The position numbers were made by a program, and so were the translations under genes. The notes below the pieces were generated by a model. The model saw only the letters and a list, made by a program, of their open reading frames with translations. It made no database searches and had not been told where the DNA came from. From contig JAKMGM010000040.1 in assembly GCA_022424925.1 (NCBI GenBank), positions 1 through 5,550 of the forward strand: DNA of 5,550 nt, given 5' to 3'. Positions 1 through 5,394 of this stretch are shown here, one piece after another; position 1 is the stretch's first letter, and each line of letters begins with the position of its first letter. Origin of the DNA: Candidatus Poseidoniaceae archaeon. GTDB taxonomy: Archaea; Thermoplasmatota; Poseidoniia; Poseidoniales; Poseidoniaceae.

Positions 1-63
1 GCACCGTTCTCATTATCGGCTTGCATGGTATCGTACCATGCAAGCCGATAATGAGAACGGTGC
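1..63. repeat. Perfect 30-bp inverted repeat with 3-nt loop at window edge (probable fold-back artefact)
   Basis: Bases 1-30 are the exact reverse complement of bases 34-63, separated only by TCG at 31-33. The right arm continues smoothly into the coding sequence of the FtsX permease, so it is the genuine copy. The left arm is a mirror image of it ending exactly at the window start. Long perfect palindromes with almost no loop are unstable in living cells. They are a known product of template switching in multiple-displacement amplification and of assembly at contig ends. I therefore infer an artefact. A real hairpin cannot be excluded from sequence alone. Confidence 0.93.
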
Positions 64-2335
64 AAACCTTGCAGATTTGTGGATTGACAACCGCAGTACA
101 ACCTGGTCTCCTGAACAAGTCAACACTTTTTGCGACGACCTTGAGGCCTCTCTTTCAGTGGCGAACCTCTCAAGTTCACTGGATTCTTGCGAGGGGCGAA
201 CGGTCGCACAAGGAACAATGTTCCATACCAACGAAACTGGTGAGCACATCATCAATGCGTTGTGGCACGGCATTCCCGAAGAGGCCAACGCAGACCGCGT
301 GTGGATGCCTGCAGGTCATTCAGAAGGTAGAACGGCAGTTGCTGCAGATGAAATTGTAATTGACGCGCATGTCACGGATGCGTTGAACCTCAGCATCGGT
401 GATACGGTGAATATTGGGGCAGGAAATGCAACAGCACAATTCACAATCGTCGGCGCTGGATATCATCCGTTGCACATTTTCATGGCCCCTGAAGGCACTC
501 TCTTTCCACCAGAACCAGGGGAGTATGTTGTCGGATACCTTTCGGACTCAGGGATGGCACGTTTAACCGGTGAAGTCATTGGTTCAAGCAACATAATTAT
601 GTTGGATGTGGAAGGAACGCCATCGTTTGATTTGCCCGATACCAAACTGTATGAGGGAGAGGAAATCGATGAAATCAAGCAAATTGTCGATACGGCACTT
701 ACGGACAATGAAATCGATGCGCGTGTGCGAGATCGTGGACAGAATGAACCAATTGAAGTCATGCGACAAGACTTGGAGGGTACAGAGCGAACGACTGTTC
801 CGTTCACCGTAATGATTGCATCTATTGCCGCTATCACCATTGTTCTGAGTCTTCAGCGCCTCGTTCAAAGTCAAGCAAAGGAGATTGCCGTTTTGCGTAC
901 GCTTGGTGTTAAACGCTCGTCGCTGATGACTGGCTACCTCATGGCCCCCCTGTTCATCGGAGGTGCAGGTTGCTTGCTTGGGGCACTCGCTGGACCTGTC
1001 GGCATGAACGGAATGTTAGATTTCTATCAGAACCTCGTGGGCGTACCGATTGTTGAACGAACCGTACCTGCCGAGGTGTATCTCACCGTTATCAGTTCAA
1101 CCATGTTTGTGGTTTTCTTATCCGGCGCTTTCCCTGCATGGAAGGCGAGTAAACTCGACCCGTTGACGGTTTTGAGTGGTCAGAGCGAAATGCGTGTCGG
1201 CTCAAACCTGTTGCGAAAACTTACCTCTTGGATGCCGACAACGCTCGGCCTCTCTATCCGTTCCAGCGTTCGTAAACCTATACGACTCACCATGACTTTT
1301 GTCGCTGTCGGCATATCTTTGATGCTCTTTGGCTCGATACAAATGATGTCTGTAGGTTTGCAAGACACCTTGGTCGGTGGCCTCGAAGACGAGCAACGGT
1401 GGGACGCACAAGTGTACATCATGCCTGAGAACGAGGGCCCAGTTCTTGAATGGGCGAACAACAATTCTGCGAACTATGAGTTGCTCATCGAAATGCCACT
1501 TGGCTCGGTTGCTGATACGGAAGGCATTGATCGTATATTCACTCTTGTAGGGCTCGATTCGTTCGATACTGGCATGCGTTCAGTTACAGTTCTTGATGGA
1601 AGTGCGCCAACCATACAAGGCGAGATTCCGGAAGTCATGATGGATGAGGGAAGTATGAAATTCCTTGAATGGAGCGTCGGTGAACGCCACACTGTCAATA
1701 TCAACGGTGCGCAAACCGAAGTACAAATCAGTGGTATATCGGAGGCCGAATTAGCTCGCAGCATGTACTTTTTGCGGGAAGATTTGAGTGGATTGCTGGG
1801 GGTAAACGCAACTTCCGTGTACCTTGAGTTTCCGATTGGCGTAGAAGTAGACTCAGAATTAGGGGAAGTTTCAGCAGGCGTCGTTGAACGTCAAAGTTTA
1901 CTCGATGGAATCAACAGTTTACTTGAACAGCAAACACAGATTTTCCAGACAATGATGTATCTTGGCCTGTTGTTCACAATTGTCGTGATGTTCAACACGA
2001 TGATCATGAATGTAGCCGAACGTGATTTTGAATTAGCAACTTTACGAGTCTTGGGCGCGTCGACCCGCAGCCTCAGCCTTATGCTCCTTTTCGAAAGTCT
2101 CCTCATTGGTATCATCGGGGGTATCGTTGGGGTTCTGTTCGCTTACGGTGGTGCAGTGGGCCTTGCAGCCTCCTTCTCATCGTGGCAGTTTTACGTTCCT
2201 GTTTCAATTGTTCCAAGCGTAGCTTGGCAACTGATGGTCGGTGTTATTATCATCGCAGTAGCAATGACGCCATTTGGAGTTTGGCGATTACGCCGAATGG
2301 ACTTGATTGAGAAAATCAAAGACCTATCCAACTGA
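2..2335 (+). CDS. ABC transporter permease with two FtsX domains (MacB/LolC-like), 5'-truncated
   Basis: This is the membrane subunit of a type VII (MacB/LolCDE/FtsX-like) ABC transporter, a family that transmits ATPase strokes to substrates or proteins outside the membrane. Numbering from the ATG at 38 gives 765 residues. Residues 1-250 form a MacB-type extracytoplasmic domain, with helices at about 254-277, 300-321 and 347-368. The FtsX signature KEIAVLRTLG is at 281-290. A fourth helix is at 412-437, followed by a second extracytoplasmic domain at 438-634 and helices at 635-659, 680-711 and 725-750. The second signature, RDFELATLRVLG, is at 662-673, and a basic tail follows. Seven helices are visible, whereas the duplicated architecture has eight, so the first helix is missing. 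The frame is open to the window edge, so the ATG at 38 is probably internal. The partner ATPase is not in the window. Cys32 and Cys51 are the only cysteines in the first outer domain. The substrate is unknown. Confidence 0.9.
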   Translation, partial: HRSHYRLAWYRTMQADNENGANLADLWIDNRSTTWSPEQVNTFCDDLEASLSVANLSSSLDSCEGRTVAQGTMFHTNETGEHIINALWHGIPEEANADRVWMPAGHSEGRTAVAADEIVIDAHVTDALNLSIGDTVNIGAGNATAQFTIVGAGYHPLHIFMAPEGTLFPPEPGEYVVGYLSDSGMARLTGEVIGSSNIIMLDVEGTPSFDLPDTKLYEGEEIDEIKQIVDTALTDNEIDARVRDRGQNEPIEVMRQDLEGTERTTVPFTVMIASIAAITIVLSLQRLVQSQAKEIAVLRTLGVKRSSLMTGYLMAPLFIGGAGCLLGALAGPVGMNGMLDFYQNLVGVPIVERTVPAEVYLTVISSTMFVVFLSGAFPAWKASKLDPLTVLSGQSEMRVGSNLLRKLTSWMPTTLGLSIRSSVRKPIRLTMTFVAVGISLMLFGSIQMMSVGLQDTLVGGLEDEQRWDAQVYIMPENEGPVLEWANNNSANYELLIEMPLGSVADTEGIDRIFTLVGLDSFDTGMRSVTVLDGSAPTIQGEIPEVMMDEGSMKFLEWSVGERHTVNINGAQTEVQISGISEAELARSMYFLREDLSGLLGVNATSVYLEFPIGVEVDSELGEVSAGVVERQSLLDGINSLLEQQTQIFQTMMYLGLLFTIVVMFNTMIMNVAERDFELATLRVLGASTRSLSLMLLFESLLIGIIGGIVGVLFAYGGAVGLAASFSSWQFYVPVSIVPSVAWQLMVGVIIIAVAMTPFGVWRLRRMDLIEKIKDLSN

Positions 2336-2397
2336 ACCGCTGGTGGTGAGCCATCTCATTTCCCAATCTCCGGCAAACTTGGTTCGATTGCGACAGC

Positions 2398-2405
2398 CTT
2401 ATTCA
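2398..2405 (+). promoter_or_regulatory. Weak TATA-like element upstream of the 2427 gene
   Basis: CTTATTCA is centred about 25 bases before the ATG at 2427, the spacing expected of an archaeal TATA box driving a leaderless transcript. No clear Shine-Dalgarno motif precedes that ATG. The match is poor and rests on spacing alone. The gene could instead be co-transcribed with the permease 91 bases upstream. Confidence 0.2.
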
Positions 2406-2426
2406 CTTCCTCGATGAAGAGCAAGC

Positions 2427-2858
2427 ATGGCCTTAGGTGATTGGTTCAACGGACAAAATATGCTACGAGTTATCGGATCCACATACATCCTCAACGGCGT
2501 GCTGGCTTGCTTCTTCGGGGATTTCTTCATGGAACAAAGTTTTGGAGCATGGGCCGATGACCCTGAAGCGAATGAATTAGGGCACTACATATTAGATGCA
2601 CTGGGCGGGATTTTAATCGGACTTGGTATCTTCATCATCCTTGCAAGTTTAGCCAATGGCCGACAACGTTGCCAATCCATTGCTCGAGTCGTGACGATTG
2701 CTTCGGGACCAGCTCTGGTCGTTTCTGTAGCACACAAACTGATGTCGGATGTCGACTCGACCATCGTCATCATTCAATTGCTCGTACTCATGAGTGCACT
2801 GCTTGCCTCGTCCTTCGTAGAAGTAGAAGACGCACCACCGGTATTCAATGTCCAGTGA
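2427..2858 (+). CDS. Small four-helix membrane protein of unknown function
   Basis: I do not recognise this 143-residue protein. It has four likely membrane helices, at about residues 13-34, 53-76, 85-105 and 111-131. A short acidic loop (about 40-50, with ADDPEANE) joins the first two helices, and a basic turn (GRQRCQ, about 78-83) joins the second and third. The tail after the last helix is short and acidic. Size and layout resemble small uncharacterised four-helix families such as DUF4345 or DoxX-like proteins, but I see no diagnostic motif that would assign it. The ATG at 2427 is chosen because the first helix begins 12 residues in and the nearby upstream ATG (2414) is in another frame and soon closed. 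The gene is 91 bases downstream of the permease on the same strand and ends 26 bases from the convergent adenosyltransferase gene. Confidence 0.75.
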   Translation: MALGDWFNGQNMLRVIGSTYILNGVLACFFGDFFMEQSFGAWADDPEANELGHYILDALGGILIGLGIFIILASLANGRQRCQSIARVVTIASGPALVVSVAHKLMSDVDSTIVIIQLLVLMSALLASSFVEVEDAPPVFNVQ

Positions 2859-2884
2859 ACAGTGTGGGTGGTTTGAGAGAACGG

Positions 2885-3580
2885 TTACAAGTTTTCGAAA
2901 TCATCATCGCTCGTTGCAAGTTTTCGTATGAGGTCAGCGACACCGTTCTCATCACCTCGGTGACCGAGTGGCATCCACAGTGATTCATCGTTACCAAGGC
3001 GCAAACAAACCCAGCGGCCGAGGACAAACAACCAGTCCGACAAACGGTTGAGATAAACCAGTACGAGCGGTCGAACCGAACCTTCGCCTTCCGATTCGCC
3101 AAGCCTCAGCACCGTTCTTTCGAGCCGACGAGTTACGGTACGGGTCAAATGAATCACGGCTTCTGGACCGTTGCCAGACGGTAAAATGAAACTCGTCAGT
3201 GGTTCAAGTTGTTCAAGCCAGGCATCCATCTCTTCCACTAAAACGTCGGCTTGCTTTTCGCTTAGTACCGCCATACCTTCAGGCAGTTGTTGAGGTGGGC
3301 ATGCGAGTTCGGCTCCGAGGTCAAACAATTCGTTTTGAATACGTGGTATGACATTGGAGACAATGTTTTGCACCCGTTGAACAGTAGAACGTGCTCCACC
3401 ATCGTCATGCGATGGAAGCCGTTGAATCTCCATCAATGACATTCCAAACAAAGCATTCAATTCATCGCATGTACCGACTGCTTCAAGTCTCGGGTCTGCC
3501 TTCGAGCGACGCGAACCGTCCACAAGTGAAGTGTTTCCTTCGTCCCCAGTGCCAGTGTAAACGCGTGTGATACGTACCAT
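2885..3580 (-). CDS. pduO: PduO-type ATP:cob(I)alamin adenosyltransferase
   Basis: This enzyme transfers the adenosyl group of ATP to reduced cob(I)alamin, making adenosylcobalamin in the cytoplasm. At 231 residues it is slightly longer than the usual 180-200. Family marks are clear: the ATP-binding N-terminus TGTGDEGNTSL at 9-19; GTCDELNALFG at 36-46 with the conserved Asp39; LFDLGAELA at 85-93; and FILPSG at 131-136, where Phe131 matches the phenylalanine that displaces the lower ligand of the corrinoid. RTVTRRLER at 147-155 carries the Arg/Arg/Glu set mutated in the human homologue MMAB, and YLNRLSDWLF is at 176-185. A Ser replaces the first Gly of the usual LPGG. About 35 C-terminal residues after the last helix are extra. 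A GAGG motif 7 bases before the ATG supports the start. The DUF2203 gene lies 24 bases upstream. The symbol denotes the family, not a propanediol operon; cobO or MMAB-type names are also used. Confidence 0.93.
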   Translation of the reverse strand: MVRITRVYTGTGDEGNTSLVDGSRRSKADPRLEAVGTCDELNALFGMSLMEIQRLPSHDDGGARSTVQRVQNIVSNVIPRIQNELFDLGAELACPPQQLPEGMAVLSEKQADVLVEEMDAWLEQLEPLTSFILPSGNGPEAVIHLTRTVTRRLERTVLRLGESEGEGSVRPLVLVYLNRLSDWLFVLGRWVCLRLGNDESLWMPLGHRGDENGVADLIRKLATSDDDFENL

Positions 3581-3587
3581 GTGTCTG

Positions 3588-3591
3588 CCTC
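3588..3591 (-). promoter_or_regulatory. Shine-Dalgarno motif of the adenosyltransferase gene
   Basis: On the minus strand GAGG lies 7 bases before the ATG at 3580, inside the 24-base gap after the DUF2203 stop codon. It supports that start and indicates that the gene is translated from within a two-gene message. Confidence 0.6.
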
Positions 3592-3604
3592 AAGCCGACC
3601 CAAG

Positions 3605-4090
3605 TCATGCTTCTATGAGTGGTTTTCGGGAAAGGAAACTGGTATCAATCGGATGATACCATTCAATATCTTCTTCTCCAAACCGCCATGAATAGAGTGC
3701 TAAGTTCTGGTCAACAACGCCGTACCATTCCAAACGGCCAGGTTCAAGACAAGCTATTCGCGTCCCTGTTGCCTCGACCTTCGCAGTGGTAGATTGCCAC
3801 GATGTCACGAGTTGAGCCAATTGTTCAGCCACTTCGACCACGTGCTCGCTTTCAGCATCAAGTGTTTCAAGGAGTATTTCTAATTCCTCGGTTAAGTCGT
3901 GTGCAACATCACTCATTGCCTGCAATTCAGCGAGCCACCGAGTCACCTTCGGCAAATTTTCTCGAGCTTCTTCGATTGAAACGATACGCGCACCCTTCGG
4001 TAATGTTCGCAAGGCCTTTTCCTCGTCGGCCAAAGAAGCAGCCTCCATAGGTCGACCAGAAAAGAACGGTATGTCTGAATGTTCTTTCAC
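3605..4090 (-). CDS. DUF2203 family protein (COG4911-like)
   Basis: The 161-residue soluble protein belongs to the DUF2203 family, whose function is unknown. The N-terminal family pattern is at 35-57 (IVSIEEARENLP), followed by a long acidic, probably coiled helical stretch at about 58-105. The diagnostic C-terminal block follows: GTRI at 109-112, WYGVVD at 122-127, YSWRFGEEDIEWYHPID at 133-149, and an ending of the FLSRKPL type. The family usually shows a GxVDFP...LCWxxGE...WH pattern, and here Tyr-Ser-Trp and Tyr-His take the place of the Cys-Trp and Trp-His pairs. The start is a GTG. An in-frame stop lies about 33 bases further upstream with no ATG between, and Met15 is a possible alternative start. 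The roughly 30 residues before the domain are more than most relatives have. The gene lies 24 bases ahead of the adenosyltransferase gene and is probably co-transcribed with it. No Shine-Dalgarno motif is evident. Confidence 0.85.
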   Translation of the reverse strand: MKEHSDIPFFSGRPMEAASLADEEKALRTLPKGARIVSIEEARENLPKVTRWLAELQAMSDVAHDLTEELEILLETLDAESEHVVEVAEQLAQLVTSWQSTTAKVEATGTRIACLEPGRLEWYGVVDQNLALYSWRFGEEDIEWYHPIDTSFLSRKPLIEA

Positions 4091-4100
4091 ATGTGTCGCT

Positions 4101-4123
4101 TCACTTGACGGGACTTCAAGTCA
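4101..4123 (-). repeat. Short inverted repeat in the leader of the DUF2203 gene
   Basis: Arms TCACTTGA (4101-4108) and TCAAGTCA (4116-4123) are reverse complements at seven of eight positions around a 7-base loop. They lie just 10 bases before the GTG start. A second, overlapping pairing, GACTT-C-AAGTC, spans 4112-4122. It could be an operator or a small leader hairpin, but sequences this short also arise by chance. Confidence 0.3.
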
Positions 4124-4140
4124 TCGCATACAACCGATGA

Positions 4141-4157
4141 TTTTAGCCTAATTTTGG
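4141..4157 (-). promoter_or_regulatory. Candidate A/T-rich promoter of the DUF2203-adenosyltransferase unit
   Basis: On the minus strand an A/T-rich stretch (AAAATTAGGCTAAAA) stands out from its surroundings about 50-67 bases before the GTG start and directly after the T-tract that ends the preceding gene. It is the best TATA-like candidate in this 96-base gap and would imply a leader of roughly 25-40 bases. No experiment or conserved alignment supports it. Confidence 0.25.
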
Positions 4158-4165
4158 GGTTCGAG

Positions 4166-4186
4166 AAAAAAACGGCGGGGAGAAAA
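4166..4186 (-). terminator. Poly-T terminator after the 93-residue membrane gene
   Basis: Right after the TGA at 4187-4189 the minus strand reads TTTTCT, then the G/C-rich CCCCGCCG, then seven Ts (4166-4172). A run of Ts 15-21 bases beyond a stop codon is the usual form of an archaeal intrinsic terminator, which needs no strong hairpin. It separates this gene from the downstream DUF2203 unit. Confidence 0.55.
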
Positions 4187-4468
4187 TCACACTGTGTTTG
4201 CGACGCTTGGTGAGTCGGTTGAAAATTTTCTAACACATTTGAGAACAAGCATCACTCCGATACCAATCCAAATGGTCGCTTCAATGAGCAAGACCAAATA
4301 ATACACTGGTCCGAATTCCTTGAGCAAGACGACTGCGTCGTAGGGGATGCCGTACAAGGCCATGTACAAGGCCTGTGAAAGGAGACTCGCTGAAAACCAT
4401 ACTACCACTGCATACCAGAAAATCGTACCGAGTTCCCAGTCATCGTGTCTCGCCAAGAGGTTTTCCAT
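4187..4468 (-). CDS. Small two-helix membrane protein of unknown function
   Basis: I do not recognise this 93-residue protein. Two hydrophobic segments at about 15-39 and 53-77 are separated by a short loop containing GIPYDAVV. The N-terminus is charged (ARHDDWE) and the tail after the second helix is basic then polar (KCVRKF...). The positive-inside rule would place the C-terminus in the cytoplasm. The ATG at 4468 is the first in frame close to the hydrophobic region, and no Shine-Dalgarno motif precedes it. A T-tract follows the stop codon and 108 bases separate it from the gene upstream, so it is likely transcribed alone. It is accepted as real because hydrophobic periodicity, position in a same-strand series and flanking signals agree. 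No function is offered. Confidence 0.7.
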   Translation of the reverse strand: MENLLARHDDWELGTIFWYAVVVWFSASLLSQALYMALYGIPYDAVVLLKEFGPVYYLVLLIEATIWIGIGVMLVLKCVRKFSTDSPSVANTV

Positions 4469-4512
4469 GATAATACATCGTCAATCAAACACTTAAGTTC
4501 TTTGTATTCCTG

Positions 4513-4520
4513 CATAAAAA
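4513..4520 (-). promoter_or_regulatory. Candidate TATA box of the 93-residue membrane gene
   Basis: The minus strand reads TTTTTATG, close to archaeal TATA boxes, 45-52 bases before the ATG at 4468. Transcription would start near 4490 and leave a leader of about 20 bases. The same T-run could instead help end the upstream transcript. The flanks GCAT and ATGC form a tiny 4-bp repeat around it. Confidence 0.3.
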
Positions 4521-4576
4521 TGCTAAAGATTGGTTGTGAAAGCACAGTCGCCGGCGTTTTACTTCCGTTTTCCGTC

Positions 4577-5347
4577 TCATTCTTGCTCTTTTGGTGCTAG
4601 AAGAGGAAGACGCAGAGATGCCTGACTGTCAATTCGTTCAAGGCTTGAGTGGACTGCTTCAATCCATTCAAACGCTACAGCGTCTTCACCACCGGCATCA
4701 AGCAATGATTCATACCAATCGTTCGCCACATCGTCTTCACCAATGAACAGATGAATTCGATGAAGGGCGAGATAGGCCATTGGATTGAGGTGTTCTTCCT
4801 CTGCATCCCAACCTTTTTCGAAACACGAAATAGCACCATCATGGCCCGAGATATTTCCGCGCTGCAGGGCAACCATTCCTGCTTGACTCCAAGCCAATGG
4901 CAGTCGGCCTATGAGGAGCCCACGGAAAACCAACCATGTTTGCCCACCACCCAAGACCACGAGAGCGAGGAATCCCGACCATTGTTCAAACTCGTTCAAT
5001 GAATCCCATGTTTGTATCATGAGGCCGCTAACACCAACGCAAAAAAAGAAGCCCGAGAATGGCGCAATGAGAACTTCACGGCGCGTGCGGACAAGGTGAT
5101 GAATGCCGGCGAGTAATCCAAATGACCCAACGGCAGTCAAGAAAACCAAATGGCCGGTAACTGTCATTGGCTTTGGAGCCATTTGACCGACAGCAACCAG
5201 TGCTGTTAGAGAGAGGATGAACATTCCGAAGCGTCGCGCAGGTTGAGGGAACGGTTGGCTCTTGGAACCGATGATCAAAAGTAAACCAACCAGCGATTCA
5301 AAGCCAATGAGAGCCCATTGGAGTGTCGTGGTCTCAAACGTCAGCAT
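4577..5347 (-). CDS. Five-helix membrane protein with TPR-like C-terminal domain
   Basis: This 256-residue protein has about five membrane helices, at 7-28, 39-57, 63-86, 92-114 and 123-145, followed by a soluble, acidic C-terminal half. Residues about 155-218 look like two tetratricopeptide-type helix pairs. The first has Ala, Leu and Gly at spacing typical of TPRs (MVALQRGN, then AISCFEKG at 171-178). The second includes MAYLALHRIHLFIGEDD and the aromatic-rich NDWYESLLDAGG. The repeats are degenerate, so TPR membership is inferred from pattern rather than from a full consensus. TPR domains usually bind proteins, which suggests a membrane-anchored scaffold, but partner and role are unknown. 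The start at 5347 is supported by GAGGAG 5 bases upstream. The gene begins 47 bases after the rlmH stop on the same strand, so the two are probably co-transcribed. Confidence 0.75.
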   Translation of the reverse strand: MLTFETTTLQWALIGFESLVGLLLIIGSKSQPFPQPARRFGMFILSLTALVAVGQMAPKPMTVTGHLVFLTAVGSFGLLAGIHHLVRTRREVLIAPFSGFFFCVGVSGLMIQTWDSLNEFEQWSGFLALVVLGGGQTWLVFRGLLIGRLPLAWSQAGMVALQRGNISGHDGAISCFEKGWDAEEEHLNPMAYLALHRIHLFIGEDDVANDWYESLLDAGGEDAVAFEWIEAVHSSLERIDSQASLRLPLLAPKEQE

Positions 5348-5352
5348 GGGGA

Positions 5353-5358
5353 CTCCTC
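5353..5358 (-). promoter_or_regulatory. Shine-Dalgarno motif of the TPR-like membrane gene
   Basis: GAGGAG on the minus strand sits 5 bases before the ATG at 5347 and fits the archaeal anti-Shine-Dalgarno sequence well. It fixes the start and suggests translation from an internal site of an rlmH-led message. Confidence 0.7.
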
Positions 5359-5394
5359 AATACTCCCAAGATTCCGCACTTCTTGACCCTTTGC

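Noticed and set aside
463..874. Open frames on the minus strand inside the permease gene.
   Set aside because: They are antisense to a long, motif-bearing coding region, show low-complexity Ser/Arg-rich translations and match no family.
2336..2426. Possible small RNA or tRNA between the permease and the four-helix gene.
   Set aside because: No cloverleaf, no conserved T-loop sequence and no strong hairpin were seen in this 91-base gap.
2888..2926. A 10-base direct repeat (CAAGTTTTCG) at 2888-2897 and 2917-2926.
   Set aside because: Both copies lie in the 3' coding end of the adenosyltransferase gene, in different codon contexts, and there are only two. Chance is sufficient.
2941..2952. CACCGTTCTCAT recurs at 2941-2952, matching bases 2-13 of the terminal palindrome.
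   Set aside because: At 2941 it encodes Asp-Glu-Asn-Gly-Val on the minus strand, and the palindrome arm encodes a similar Asn-Glu-Asn-Gly. A 12-base match by shared codons is not evidence of a repeat family.
2669..2983. A + strand frame bridging the end of the four-helix gene and the adenosyltransferase gene.
   Set aside because: It overlaps two better supported genes in other frames and its translation has the Cys/His/Arg-rich look of an out-of-frame reading.
4091..4186. Possible cobalamin riboswitch ahead of the DUF2203-adenosyltransferase unit.
   Set aside because: The gap is only 96 bases, too short for the usual element of about 200 bases, and no B12-box-like sequence is visible. Such riboswitches are also essentially bacterial.
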